A stretch of DNA of 64,000 nucleotides from an uncultured Bacteroidales bacterium (GCA_902802265.1 CADCLN010000010.1:27293-91292); one strand, 5' to 3'. Positions 1 through 8,980 are shown, counted from the stretch's first letter. The notes: generated from the sequence alone by a model not told the origin. Numbers and translations: made by a program.

Positions 1-987
1 AGCCCCGTCCCAGCCGACGAATTCATCCTCGGCGGCGACCATCTGGTCTATTCCGGCAAAATCGAAGACATCCTGCAACTACGCATCACCCACGGACTGG
101 TCAACGCCACACACCATGTGTTCAGCGTGAACGAACTGGACAAAAACCGCAAATTGCAGATGGCCAACGTCAACATGGGGTCCCACCTCGTGGGAGAATG
201 CATGGCAAAGAGCGACTTCGAGGCAACCCACGGAGTGGTGCTCATCGCCGTAGCCCGCGAAGGTGAACGCATCAACGAGATTCCGCGCGAAACCGTCATC
301 CATGCCGGCGACACCCTCCTGTTCGAAGGCGCAAAAATGAACCCCAGCGACTTCGACGGCGAACTCCACTTCTTCGACCAGATAGCCCTGCCGCAACAAG
401 GGTCCCGCACCTACATCAGCCTGCTGATACTCCTTGCTATGGTAGCACTCTCGGCCCTCGGCGTGATACCCCTGCTCCATAGCGCCCTGCTGGCTGCCAT
501 CGCCATGCTCCTGACCCATTGCTGCTCCATAGAACAGATGCAACGATCCATCAACTGGAAACTCATCATGGTCTTTGCCGGCAGCGTCTGCCTGGGTAAA
601 GCCATCGAGGTGACAGGACTCTCCCACATGCTGGGCGAAGCCGTCGCCAACGTGTCCGGCACACACCCCTTGCTCGCCCTCATCATCATCTGCATGTTCG
701 CCACCATCGTGACAGAATTCATCTCGAACACCACAGCCGCAGCCATGCTCATTCCCATCGCCATACAGACGGCCGAGGTAATGAATGCCAACCCCCTGAC
801 GTTCACCATCGCCTTGATGATTAGCGTATCGTCCAGCTTCGCCACACCCATCGGATGCGAAACAAACATCATGATTTATGGATCTGGCGGCTACAAGTTT
901 ACCGACTTCGCCAAGACGGGACTACCCATGAACTTCATCATTCTGGCGACAAACATCCTGGCGACGTGCATCGTATATCCACTTTGA
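1..987 (+). CDS. DASS/SLC13-type sodium-anion symporter with RCK_C domain, 5' truncated
   Basis: The reading frame is open from base 1, so the gene begins outside the window; a GTG at 118 is only an internal codon. The visible N-terminal part (about 130 residues) is soluble and looks like one and a half TrkA-C (RCK_C) regulatory domains, as found between the two membrane halves of many bacterial DASS transporters. After it come about seven hydrophobic segments. The second-half signature is visible: a Ser-Asn-Thr motif (FISNTTAAAMLIP) and a later ATPIGCETN loop, which in this family bind sodium and carboxylate. By family it would import a di- or tricarboxylate or sulfate across the inner membrane; the substrate cannot be read from the sequence. 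It ends 34 bases before the next transporter, which also carries TrkA-C domains, so the two may be co-transcribed. Confidence 0.85.
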   Translation, partial: SPVPADEFILGGDHLVYSGKIEDILQLRITHGLVNATHHVFSVNELDKNRKLQMANVNMGSHLVGECMAKSDFEATHGVVLIAVAREGERINEIPRETVIHAGDTLLFEGAKMNPSDFDGELHFFDQIALPQQGSRTYISLLILLAMVALSALGVIPLLHSALLAAIAMLLTHCCSIEQMQRSINWKLIMVFAGSVCLGKAIEVTGLSHMLGEAVANVSGTHPLLALIIICMFATIVTEFISNTTAAAMLIPIAIQTAEVMNANPLTFTIALMISVSSSFATPIGCETNIMIYGSGGYKFTDFAKTGLPMNFIILATNILATCIVYPL

Positions 988-1021
988 CGACAATACACAC
1001 CTTTAATAATCATACATTTAT

Positions 1022-2740
1022 ATGCAATGGTTAATTGATTTACTCATGACTGGCGGCGGCGTGGCCCATACCGTCGTACTTTACTCGCTGGTCATCGCCC
1101 TGGGCGTAGCCCTCGGCAGCAAAGTAAAAATTGCCGGCATCTCGCTCGGCGTCACATGGATACTCTTTGTCGGCATCCTCGCCGGCGACCTGCTCATGCG
1201 AGGCGGCGTGAGAGAAAATCTTGACGTGCTCAATTTTGTGCAAGACTTCGGACTCATCCTCTTCGTCTTCTCCATCGGCCTGCAAGTAGGTCCCTCGTTC
1301 TTCACCTCCCTCAAGCAAGGAGGACTGAAAGCCAACGGCGTGGCTGCCGGCATCGTGGCCCTGAACATTACCGTCATGCTCGTGCTCTACTACGCCTGTC
1401 GGAATTTCATCCCTGCCGCCGACAACCTGCCCATGATGGTGGGAACCTTGTGTGGAGCCGTGACCAACACCCCTGGCCTGGGTGCCGCCAACGCCGCCCT
1501 GGACCAGATTAATGCGGTCAACCCCAAGATTTTTGCCGAAGGCATACCTGTCATAGCCAACGGCTACGCCTGCGCATACCCGCTCGGCGTGGTGGGCATC
1601 ATCCTGAGCATCGTGCTCATCCGCGTCTTCTTCAAGGTGAACTTCAAGGCCGAAGAAGAACATTTCAACAAGAAGAATGGCAACAACGCCGCCGTAAAGC
1701 CACACCTGATGACCATCAAGGTGTTCAACCCCGCCATCAACGGCAAATCCATCCTGCAGGTTCGTGGATTCATCGGCAGAGACTTCGTCTGCTCACGACT
1801 GCTGCACGACGGACACATTACCGTGCCCAACAAGGACACCTTGCTGACCGTTGACGACAAACTTTACATCGTCTGCGCACACGACGACGCCGAAGCCATC
1901 ATCGCCTTCATCGGCCCCGAAACTGAAGTGGACTGGGAAATTCAGGACATGGTCATGGCATCACGCAAACTGACCGTCACCAAGAGCGGCATCAACGGAC
2001 GCACCCTCGGTTCGCTCCACCCCAGCTCACTCTACGGAGTAAACGTCACACGCATCTACCGCTCCGGCATCGAACTGTTTGCCAGCCCCAGCGTCATCCT
2101 GCAGGTGGGCGACATCATCACGACCGTAGGTCCGGAAGATGCCGTTGACCGCTTTGCCAACAAGATAGGCGACTCGAAGCAAGCCCTCGACAAGCCCAAT
2201 CTGCTCACCCTCTTCGTGGGCATCCTGGTCGGCATCATCTTCGGCATGATCCCCATCAGCATCCCAGGCATGTCCGTCCCCGTCAAGCTGGGTCTGGCAG
2301 GCGGACCACTCATTATTGCCATCATCCTGGGACGTTTCGGCTACAAACTCCGGCTGGTGGCCTATACCACCAACTCGGCATCCCTCATGATCCGAGACAT
2401 CGGCCTCGTCCTCTTCCTTGCCAGCGTGGGCATCAAGGCCGGCGGAAACTTTGTCGATACCGTCATCAACGGGGGTATGCACTATGTGTGGATGGGATTC
2501 CTCATCACCATCGTCCCCTTGCTCGTCATGGGCATCTTCGCCCGCGTGAAGTGGAAGATGAACTACTTCCTCCTTTCGGGCATCCTTTCGGGCGCCACCA
2601 CCGACCCGCCAGCCTTGGCATTCTCTACGGCCCAGGCCAACAACGGCATCCCGTCCGTAGGCTATTCCACCGTCTATCCACTCTCCATGTTCCTCCGCAT
2701 CATTACGGCCCAGGTGCTCATCCTGTTCTTCTGCGGATAA
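1022..2740 (+). CDS. AspT/YidE family putative transporter with two TrkA-C domains
   Basis: A 572-residue membrane protein, close to the usual length of the aspartate:alanine exchanger (AAE) family that includes AspT, YidE and YbjL. Five or six helices at residues 10-210 contain the conserved GVRENL and TNTPGLGAANAAL stretches. Two TrkA-C domains follow (roughly 215-300 and 310-390), then a second membrane half with the matching motif TTDPPALAFSTAQANN near residue 535, showing the internal duplication of the family. Characterised members exchange amino acids or dicarboxylates; the substrate here is unknown. The ATG at 1022 gives a normal N-terminus directly before the first helix. It lies between the DASS transporter and a small permease with gaps of 34 and 10 bases, suggesting one transcript. 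Confidence 0.88.
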   Translation: MQWLIDLLMTGGGVAHTVVLYSLVIALGVALGSKVKIAGISLGVTWILFVGILAGDLLMRGGVRENLDVLNFVQDFGLILFVFSIGLQVGPSFFTSLKQGGLKANGVAAGIVALNITVMLVLYYACRNFIPAADNLPMMVGTLCGAVTNTPGLGAANAALDQINAVNPKIFAEGIPVIANGYACAYPLGVVGIILSIVLIRVFFKVNFKAEEEHFNKKNGNNAAVKPHLMTIKVFNPAINGKSILQVRGFIGRDFVCSRLLHDGHITVPNKDTLLTVDDKLYIVCAHDDAEAIIAFIGPETEVDWEIQDMVMASRKLTVTKSGINGRTLGSLHPSSLYGVNVTRIYRSGIELFASPSVILQVGDIITTVGPEDAVDRFANKIGDSKQALDKPNLLTLFVGILVGIIFGMIPISIPGMSVPVKLGLAGGPLIIAIILGRFGYKLRLVAYTTNSASLMIRDIGLVLFLASVGIKAGGNFVDTVINGGMHYVWMGFLITIVPLLVMGIFARVKWKMNYFLLSGILSGATTDPPALAFSTAQANNGIPSVGYSTVYPLSMFLRIITAQVLILFFCG

Positions 2741-2750
2741 ACGCCAACGC

Positions 2751-3449
2751 ATGAATTTAGAACCACTCATACAATCCCTTACGCAGTCAACAGACATACC
2801 GCTGTTGGCTGCCTTTTTCCTCGGACTGCTGGTAGCCATCAACCCCTGCCAGCTCGCCATCAACGTGTCAGCCCTGACCTATATCCTCAAACGCGACAAA
2901 GCCAAAAGCGCCTCGCTTACCTACGCCCTCGGACGCAGCCTTACCTACACGTTGCTGGGCTGGATTCTGATGTGCCTCATAGGCGGAGGCAAAAACGTGG
3001 CGGGCGTACAGATACTTTTGAGCAAAGCCGAAATCGTGGTACCCTACGCCCTCATAATCATCGGGGTGTTCATGCTCACCAGAGCCTTCTACCACCACCA
3101 CCACGACGGCGAGAACTGTCACCATTCGGGGCAAATCATCCGCCTGGGAGGCCCCCTTGGCTCCCTCATCCTCGGCATGACTTTGGCCCTGGCGTTTTGT
3201 CCCGAAAGTGCCGTATTCTATTTCGGACTGATGCTGCCCCTCTCCATGACCAGTTCAGCCGGACTGCTCGTCGCGCCGGTATTTGCCTTTGCAGCCAGCC
3301 TGCCCGTCCTGGCCCTCGCCTGGATCATGGCAAAGGCTACGCAGAAGGCCGAACAGGTGAGCCACGCCTTTGAACACGCGCAACAGGTGCTCAACGTGCT
3401 CACAGGCCTGCTCTTCATCGCAGCCGGCATCCTGCTGCTGCTGGAATAA
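2751..3449 (+). CDS. CcdA/DsbD-TM-like (ArsG/SafE-like) small permease
   Basis: A 232-residue protein with six predicted helices in a 3+3 repeat. The first half carries VAINPCQLAINVSALTYI and the second ALAFCPESAVFYFG, the two half-site motifs of the LysE/CcdA superfamily. Each holds one cysteine (NPC, FCP), as in CcdA-type thiol carriers and in the ArsG/SafE-like permeases annotated in Bacteroidales. Between the halves is a loop with four consecutive histidines followed by DGENCHH, which suggests metal binding. Function could be reductant transfer across the membrane or efflux of a soft metal or organoarsenical; the sequence does not decide. It starts 10 bases after the AAE transporter and ends 15 bases before the C10 protease, so it is probably in the same operon. 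Confidence 0.72.
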   Translation: MNLEPLIQSLTQSTDIPLLAAFFLGLLVAINPCQLAINVSALTYILKRDKAKSASLTYALGRSLTYTLLGWILMCLIGGGKNVAGVQILLSKAEIVVPYALIIIGVFMLTRAFYHHHHDGENCHHSGQIIRLGGPLGSLILGMTLALAFCPESAVFYFGLMLPLSMTSSAGLLVAPVFAFAASLPVLALAWIMAKATQKAEQVSHAFEHAQQVLNVLTGLLFIAAGILLLLE

Positions 3450-3464
3450 TACAGAAAAGTAGAA

Positions 3465-4844
3465 ATGAAAAGATTTGTATTACCGACCCTCCTCTGCTTG
3501 CTGTTCCTCAACGCATGGGGACAGGCGGAATATACGTTTCCGGAAAACATCAAGCCGCTCATCAAGACCCGATGGGGACAGGGCATTCCGTACAACCTGC
3601 TATGCCCGAAGATTGAGAAAGACGACGGCACAACGGTTTACAAACTGGCTGGCTGCGGCGCCTTGGCTATGGCCCAGATGGTAAACTACCACCGCTATCC
3701 GCACATCAGTCCCGACGGCGTGTACGAGTACAACTGGGACAACATGTTCAACACTTACCAGGAAGGCATTTCAACCGACCGGCTGATAGGTGTAGCCAAA
3801 CTCATCAGCGACTGCGGCGTGTCGTCCTTCACCAATTATACGGAAGACTTCAGCAGCACAAATCTTTCGGCCATCATGGGAGCCATGAAGCGAATCTTCC
3901 GGTACAACAACTACCTTTGCCTATACAAGCGGGACGATTTCAGTACACCTGCCCGCGACAGCCTTTACCGCAGCCTCATCTTCTCGGAACTGAAGGCAGG
4001 ACGCCCCATCATCTATCGGGGATATAGCGAAAAGAAAGAAGATGGACACCTGTTCCTTATCGACGGTTGCAAAGGCAGCAAAGTGCACACCAACATGGGC
4101 TGGGCAGGCTCGCAAAACGACTATTATGACCTGGACGACTTGGCAGGCTACAGCAAAAGCCAATGGATGCTCATAGAGATAGCCGACACCACCTTTCAGC
4201 CAGAACAAACGACGGTTCGCCTCAACACGCCAGGCACACTCCATAACCTCCTGACCGCCCAGCAGCAGCAACTTACCCGACACATCAAACTGGCAGGAGA
4301 ACTCAACGCCGCAGACTTTGCCTTACTCAGAAAGATGCTGAAAGAAGGTGTGCTACGCACCATCGACATGGAAGAAGTCAACATGAGACAGTTGCCCGAC
4401 TCGGCTTTCTTTGAAATGGAAAACCTGTCCCATTTCATTGCTCCGCGCATTCTGCAAAATACCGGCCGTTGCACCTTCTACAGCTGCCGCAACCTGAACC
4501 GAATCGTATTCCACCAAGGGCTGGAAATCATCGGCAACCATGCCTTCAGCGGTTGCAACAACCTGCTCGAAGTGCGCCTGCCCTCTACGACGACAACCAT
4601 CCTGAACAACGCCTTCACATCCTGCGAAGCCCTCCTCAACGTCATCCTGCCCGACGGCATCACCCGCATCGGCGGCTACGCCTTCTCCTATTGCAAGCAT
4701 CTCAACTCCATCCACCTGCCACGGGCCCTTCGCAACCTCGGCATCACCTTCACCCACGAATGCCCTAAACTCAAGCGCATCACCCTCGACCCCACCAATC
4801 CCTTTTACTATGTGGAGGGGTTGGAAGTGAAGAAAAAAGAGTGA
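3465..4844 (+). CDS. Secreted C10-family (streptopain-like) cysteine protease fused to BspA-type LRR repeats
   Basis: 459 residues. A signal peptide (about residues 1-20, ending in AWGQ) is followed almost at once by the mature C10 fold: WGQGIPYNLLCP near 37-48, the catalytic Cys64 in AGCGALAMAQM, the catalytic His195 in DGHLFLIDG, and the HTNMGWAGS loop with Trp213. From about residue 280 to the end there are LRR_5/BspA-like repeats (FYSCRNLNRIVFHQGLEIIG and similar, rich in C, N and I at fixed spacing). C10 enzymes such as streptopain and the P. gingivalis homologues are secreted with a long inhibitory pro-region; here the mature domain begins right after the signal peptide and I see no pro-domain. 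The repeats probably mediate binding to host or polysaccharide surfaces. Last gene of the run, followed by a strong hairpin. Confidence 0.85.
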   Translation: MKRFVLPTLLCLLFLNAWGQAEYTFPENIKPLIKTRWGQGIPYNLLCPKIEKDDGTTVYKLAGCGALAMAQMVNYHRYPHISPDGVYEYNWDNMFNTYQEGISTDRLIGVAKLISDCGVSSFTNYTEDFSSTNLSAIMGAMKRIFRYNNYLCLYKRDDFSTPARDSLYRSLIFSELKAGRPIIYRGYSEKKEDGHLFLIDGCKGSKVHTNMGWAGSQNDYYDLDDLAGYSKSQWMLIEIADTTFQPEQTTVRLNTPGTLHNLLTAQQQQLTRHIKLAGELNAADFALLRKMLKEGVLRTIDMEEVNMRQLPDSAFFEMENLSHFIAPRILQNTGRCTFYSCRNLNRIVFHQGLEIIGNHAFSGCNNLLEVRLPSTTTTILNNAFTSCEALLNVILPDGITRIGGYAFSYCKHLNSIHLPRALRNLGITFTHECPKLKRITLDPTNPFYYVEGLEVKKKE

Positions 4845-4849
4845 AAGAA

Positions 4850-4892
4850 AAAAAGCACAGCCCGACAAGATGTTTGTCAAGCTGTGCTTTTT
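4850..4892. terminator. Bidirectional hairpin terminator between convergent genes
   Basis: The 12-base arms AAAAAGCACAGC (4850-4861) and GCTGTGCTTTTT (4881-4892) pair perfectly, and inside them GACAA and TTGTC can pair as well. A T-run on one side and an A-run on the other make it usable from both strands. It sits in the short gap between the protease-LRR gene and kduI, which end towards each other. Confidence 0.85.
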
Positions 4893-4910
4893 GTTATCAA
4901 AAAATGCTTC

Positions 4911-5885
4911 TTACTTCAAATCAATTACAGGGATGTTATCCTTGTCGTTGTAGTAGAGGTTTTCGCCGGCCATACCCCAGATGAAGGTGTAGTAATAGGT
5001 TCCGGCGGCGGCGTGGATGCTCCATTCGGGCGACATGATAGCTTGCTCGTTGTGCAACCAGACTACGCGGCTCTCCTGTGGCTGACCCATGACGTGAGCA
5101 ATGGTCTGGTCTTCGGGCAGGTTGAAGTAATAGTAGGCTTCGATGCGGCGGCCATGCAAATGCGGAGGCATGGTGTTCCATACAGCTCCAGGATTGAGCT
5201 GAGTCAGACCAAGCTGCAACTGGCAGGGTCCTTCCTCCAGCACGTCGTTCACAATAAGCTTATAGACGGTACGATTGTTGGCCTCTTCGGTCGTGCCTAC
5301 AGGTCCCCATACGGCGGCCTTGAGCGAACCTTTGCGACCGTCGAGCGTAATCCATTGCGTCTTGTAATGCTGGTGGGCTGTAGCTGAATTCAGGTAGAAC
5401 TTGGCAGGTTTTGATGCGTCTTTTGAACGAAACTCCACATTCTTGTTCACGTCCTTGTCCTTGCCAATATGTCCACGACCCACGTAGAGGGCTTCCTTGG
5501 GAGCAAGTGCATATTCCTTGCCATCGACGATAACCACGCCGTCGCCCTGGCCACAGTTCACGATGCCCAGTTCGCGGTTGTAGAGGAAATATTTCTCCTT
5601 GATGGTTGGGTCCACGTCGAGTCCCAGTTCCAGAAACTCTTCCAGTTTCAAGGTCTTGGTCACAGGCATGGCGCCGCCGAAGATGAAACGGTCATAATGC
5701 GAGTAAGTCAAATTGATTTCATCGGGAACCATCACCTTCTCCATGACGAAACGTTCACGCAAAGTCTTGGTGTCGTAATGCATCACGTCGGAAGGATGGC
5801 AAGCCGTCTGGAAAGATACTTTCTGCTGAGCAGAGGAAACCAAAGCTACAGTCAGCATAGCTAATGAAAGAAATGTCTTTTTCAT
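4911..5885 (-). CDS. kduI: 5-dehydro-4-deoxy-D-glucuronate isomerase (KduI) with N-terminal signal peptide
   Basis: KduI interconverts 5-keto-4-deoxyuronate and 2,5-diketo-3-deoxygluconate downstream of pectin and glycosaminoglycan lyases. The cupin core is clear: [17 protein letters not shown], the zinc-site stretch [15 protein letters not shown] with two histidines and a glutamate, [12 protein letters not shown] with the fourth ligand, and the family C-terminus [11 protein letters not shown]. The family is normally about 278-280 residues and cytoplasmic. This copy is 324 residues and opens with [20 protein letters not shown], a textbook signal peptide with cleavage expected after SSA, so it should act in the periplasm. 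Extra residues also occur around 135-150 (DKDVNKNVE). It lies 55 bases downstream of a PTS IIC-like gene and shares its strand. Confidence 0.92.
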   Translation of the reverse strand: MKKTFLSLAMLTVALVSSAQQKVSFQTACHPSDVMHYDTKTLRERFVMEKVMVPDEINLTYSHYDRFIFGGAMPVTKTLKLEEFLELGLDVDPTIKEKYFLYNRELGIVNCGQGDGVVIVDGKEYALAPKEALYVGRGHIGKDKDVNKNVEFRSKDASKPAKFYLNSATAHQHYKTQWITLDGRKGSLKAAVWGPVGTTEEANNRTVYKLIVNDVLEEGPCQLQLGLTQLNPGAVWNTMPPHLHGRRIEAYYYFNLPEDQTIAHVMGQPQESRVVWLHNEQAIMSPEWSIHAAAGTYYYTFIWGMAGENLYYNDKDNIPVIDLK

Positions 5886-5940
5886 TTTTCTGAAATTTAA
5901 TTGATAGGTTTAATAGTTATAATATAAAACGAAGGGAAGC

Positions 5941-7326
5941 TTATTTGTTAATTCTGATTCTGTTCCATACCAGCAGAGCAACAGCTATGGCAGTAAGGAT
6001 GGCGGCACCTATCCAGGTGAAGATGTACTTCATGCAGGCATAGATGAGGAAGGCGATGGGCGACGAGGCAAAGTCAAGACTGCCGGCCTTGAAGCCTTCG
6101 GGCACTCGCACGGCTGCGTCGTCGGGATGAGCGGCGCTCACGGCTGCGGCGGCGCTGGTGAAGTTGTCGGCCATCAAAGTGACGAAGTAAAGACCAATCG
6201 CCATGACAATAAGACCCACGATGAATGACTTCACAACGTTACCTTTGGTATAGGGCAATACCATCACAAATACGTAGAACATACCTGCAAGGCTTGCCAA
6301 CGGCAAGAACTGGTTGCCTGGTAATGCTACGGCCAGCACCAACGTAACGGGGATGAGCAGCAGAGAGACTATCAACGTCGTGGGGTGACCTATGACCAAA
6401 GCAGGCGACATGCCGATATAGAACTCCTTATTGGCACCAAACTTCTTGGCAATCAGTTCGCGTGTAGCTTCGCTGATGGGTTTCAGACCCTCGATAAAGA
6501 GCGACGTGATGCGGGGAATCAGTTCCATCACGGCACCCATCTTTACGCCCAGTCCCAGAATGGCTGGGATGCTATCGACAAATTCCTGCCAATCCTTGCA
6601 GGCCAGGCATCCTATGGCGATGCCGATGATGACGCCGAGGAAGAGTGGTTCGCCAAAGAGTCCGAACTTCTTCTTCATGCCCTCGGCATCGATGTTAAGC
6701 TTGTCGAAGCCTGGAATCATGTCGAGTGCCTTGCCGATAAGGATGGCAAAGGGCGTAAAGCCTTGACAGAACGGCTGCGGAATGCTGATACCCTCCATGC
6801 CTTGATAGAATGTCTGGAACTTCTTGGCTGTCAAATCTGCCAGGACCAGCGTAATGATGTAGCAGATGATGGCAGCAAAGAATCCCCAGGCTATGCTGTC
6901 GGTAAGGAAGTAAACCACGGCTCCGATGAAGGCAAAGTGCCAGTAGTTCCACAGGTCAATGTTCACCGTGCGCGTGCAGCCGATGAGCAGCAGCACAAGG
7001 TTCACACCCAGGCAGACGGGAATGATGAAAGCCCCTACCGACGTGTTGTAAGCCACACTGGCAGCAGCAGGCCAGCCCATGTCGAACACATTCAGTTCCA
7101 GTCCGTAGATTTCAACCACCTTGTTGAGCACAGGTCCCAGGCTGCTGGTCAGCAAACCCGTGATGACGCCTAAGCCCACAAAGCCCACACCCACATAGAG
7201 GCCGCTCTTGAGTGCTTTAGAAAACTTGATGCCGATACACACACCCAGGATGGTGAAGATGATGGGCATCATCACCGCCGCACCCAAGGCGATGATGTAC
7301 GAGAAAAATTGTTCTACAAATTCCAT
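5941..7326 (-). CDS. PTS galactitol-type IIC (GatC/SgcC family) membrane protein, orphan
   Basis: 461 residues with about eleven hydrophobic segments and strong resemblance to the galactitol-family IIC component: N-terminal MEFVEQFFSYIIALGAAVMM, a central GCLACKDW region, and GMSPALVIGHPTTLIVSLLL. In classical systems IIC is the sugar pore and depends on IIA, IIB, HPr and EI for phosphorylation. No IIA, IIB, HPr or EI gene is near, and Bacteroidales usually lack a working sugar PTS, so this protein may act as a stand-alone carrier. It sits between a secreted nucleotidase (31 bases upstream) and a KduI with a signal peptide (55 bases downstream). The neighbourhood suggests uptake of a uronate-derived or polyol-like substrate, which is inference only. 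Confidence 0.85.
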   Translation of the reverse strand: MEFVEQFFSYIIALGAAVMMPIIFTILGVCIGIKFSKALKSGLYVGVGFVGLGVITGLLTSSLGPVLNKVVEIYGLELNVFDMGWPAAASVAYNTSVGAFIIPVCLGVNLVLLLIGCTRTVNIDLWNYWHFAFIGAVVYFLTDSIAWGFFAAIICYIITLVLADLTAKKFQTFYQGMEGISIPQPFCQGFTPFAILIGKALDMIPGFDKLNIDAEGMKKKFGLFGEPLFLGVIIGIAIGCLACKDWQEFVDSIPAILGLGVKMGAVMELIPRITSLFIEGLKPISEATRELIAKKFGANKEFYIGMSPALVIGHPTTLIVSLLLIPVTLVLAVALPGNQFLPLASLAGMFYVFVMVLPYTKGNVVKSFIVGLIVMAIGLYFVTLMADNFTSAAAAVSAAHPDDAAVRVPEGFKAGSLDFASSPIAFLIYACMKYIFTWIGAAILTAIAVALLVWNRIRINK

Positions 7327-7357
7327 AAAAGAAAAGATTAGTTAGTTATTTGGTTAA

Positions 7358-8929
7358 TTATTTAGTTAATTCTACATCCAACGTACCCACGAAACGAGCA
7401 TTCTTGCCCATCTGATTGCAAAGCACAGGCACGCCATCGAGGTTGTTCACATAGCGTGGCTCGGTAAAATAAGTATGCGTGTGGCCACCCAGCACCATGT
7501 CGATGTTGCGTGTCTGGGAAATCAGTATCTGGTCGTTGATTTCGGCTGTATTCCAACCTAGGTGCGACAGGCACACCACCAGGTCGCAACGCTTTTCGTT
7601 CTTCAGCAAAGCGGCTACTCGGTTCGCCTCCACGATGGGGTCAAGATACTTGGTCGGACCAAAGTTCGCCATCGCCACCAGTCCGGCAAGCGGCGGACAT
7701 ACTCCCAGCACGCCGATTTTGAGTCCGGCGCGCTCTATAATATAATAAGGTGTAGTGGTTCCCTCCACAGGTGTGCCCTTGAAATCGTAGTTACAGCAGA
7801 CGATGGGGAACTTTGCCATGCGGAAGATGCGGGCCATGTTCTCCAGTCCAAAGTCAAACTCATGGTTACCGATGGTAGCAGCATCGTAGCCCATCAGGTT
7901 CATCAGCCCTACCTCCACATCGCCGTGGAAAAGGTTGTAGTAGGGCGAACCCTGGCTGAAGTCGCCCGAGTCGAACAGCAACATGTTGTCGGGATGCTGC
8001 CGACGCAATTCTTCCACCAGCGCATAACGGCGAAGGTAGCCTGCCTTGTTAGCTTGGGCCGTATCGCTAAAGTTCGGATTGAGGGGATAAATGCAGCTAT
8101 GCGTGTCATTCGTGTGCGTAATGAAAAGCCGCTTCACATCGGGCTTTCGGACAGCTTCCTCCGCGGGCAGAATTACGGTACGTCCTTCGATAACGGAGGT
8201 CAGTTCCTTTCCCTGTTTCGCCTGCTGACGGATGAAGTCCATATAAACGTCGCGCACCAGCATGGTAGAACGTTGGTAATCCACAGGGTTGACGAAAGCC
8301 GTCATGTTGTCGTTACCCTCAGCCAGATAGTCCAGCGTAGCCACACGATACGTGCGCTTCGGGTCGATGTCCTTGCCATTCAGTTTTGCACTTTGCAGTT
8401 TTCCATCCGCACCATAAACAATCTGCAAGCCATGGCTCACAGCTTCGCCACCCAGTTGGTAAAACTGTTGGAACAGCTCCAGAACCCTTTCGCCCGTCAG
8501 CGTCACAACTGCCATACAGTTGTTGAAAGGCGATATTTCCATCACATCGCCGATGGTCACCTTGCCCTTGGGCATAGAGCTGCGCAGTCCACCCACGTTC
8601 ACCACGGCAAAGTCGGCCCGTTTCTGCTTCTTGCCGTCTATGCGCCTGGAGGCTTCAAGCAGCACATCGGCTGCCCAGTTGCCCAACAGACTCTCCGGAC
8701 GGTCGGCATTCATGAAGATGCTGCTCTGACCCAAAACCGGACCAATCACGCTATCGACCTTCACCTTGTAAGGTGCCACAAACTCGGTTGCAACTTTTGT
8801 CGCGGCATGGTCATCTAACGACTTGGTAACTTCGATGCGTCTGCCCTCAATTTTCTTGACAGAAAACGACTGGGCAAACATCATACTGCACGAAGCTAAA
8901 AATGTAACAAAAACAATAGATTTCTTCAT
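7358..8929 (-). CDS. Secreted 5'-nucleotidase/metallophosphoesterase with swapped domain order
   Basis: 523 residues with both halves of a UshA-type nucleotidase, but in reverse order. After an N-terminal export signal (MKKSIVFVTFLASC could be a lipobox; FAQ is an alternative cleavage site), residues about 55-255 form the 5_nucleotid_C substrate domain, with NVGGLRSSM at 111-119. Residues about 265-520 form the metallophosphatase domain, with the metal-site motifs HTNDTH, FDSGDFSQG, GNHEFDFG, SHLGW and GGHTHTYF in canonical order. UshA and relatives have the metallophosphatase first. The arrangement looks like a fusion of the two separate adjacent genes seen in many Bacteroidales. Expected role: periplasmic or surface hydrolysis of nucleotides or related phosphoesters. 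First gene of the minus-strand unit 8929-4911. Confidence 0.88.
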   Translation of the reverse strand: MKKSIVFVTFLASCSMMFAQSFSVKKIEGRRIEVTKSLDDHAATKVATEFVAPYKVKVDSVIGPVLGQSSIFMNADRPESLLGNWAADVLLEASRRIDGKKQKRADFAVVNVGGLRSSMPKGKVTIGDVMEISPFNNCMAVVTLTGERVLELFQQFYQLGGEAVSHGLQIVYGADGKLQSAKLNGKDIDPKRTYRVATLDYLAEGNDNMTAFVNPVDYQRSTMLVRDVYMDFIRQQAKQGKELTSVIEGRTVILPAEEAVRKPDVKRLFITHTNDTHSCIYPLNPNFSDTAQANKAGYLRRYALVEELRRQHPDNMLLFDSGDFSQGSPYYNLFHGDVEVGLMNLMGYDAATIGNHEFDFGLENMARIFRMAKFPIVCCNYDFKGTPVEGTTTPYYIIERAGLKIGVLGVCPPLAGLVAMANFGPTKYLDPIVEANRVAALLKNEKRCDLVVCLSHLGWNTAEINDQILISQTRNIDMVLGGHTHTYFTEPRYVNNLDGVPVLCNQMGKNARFVGTLDVELTK

Positions 8930-8949
8930 TTCAGTATCGTTTTTCTGCC

Positions 8950-8980
8950 CAAAATTACTCCAAAATCCACAAAGAACAAA
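8950..8980 (-). promoter_or_regulatory. Predicted Bacteroidota promoter for the nucleotidase/IIC/kduI unit
   Basis: On the minus strand a TAATTTTG (-7 element; plus-strand 8950-8957) is preceded by TTTG (plus-strand 8977-8980) with a 19-base spacer, matching the TTTG-N19-21-TAnnTTTG consensus of Bacteroides sigma factor promoters. It lies about 20 bases before the nucleotidase start codon. Confidence 0.55.

Noticed and set aside
7562-8818. 418-codon open frame on the plus strand
   Set aside because: Antisense to the nucleotidase, which has a full set of motifs; the plus-strand product shows none.
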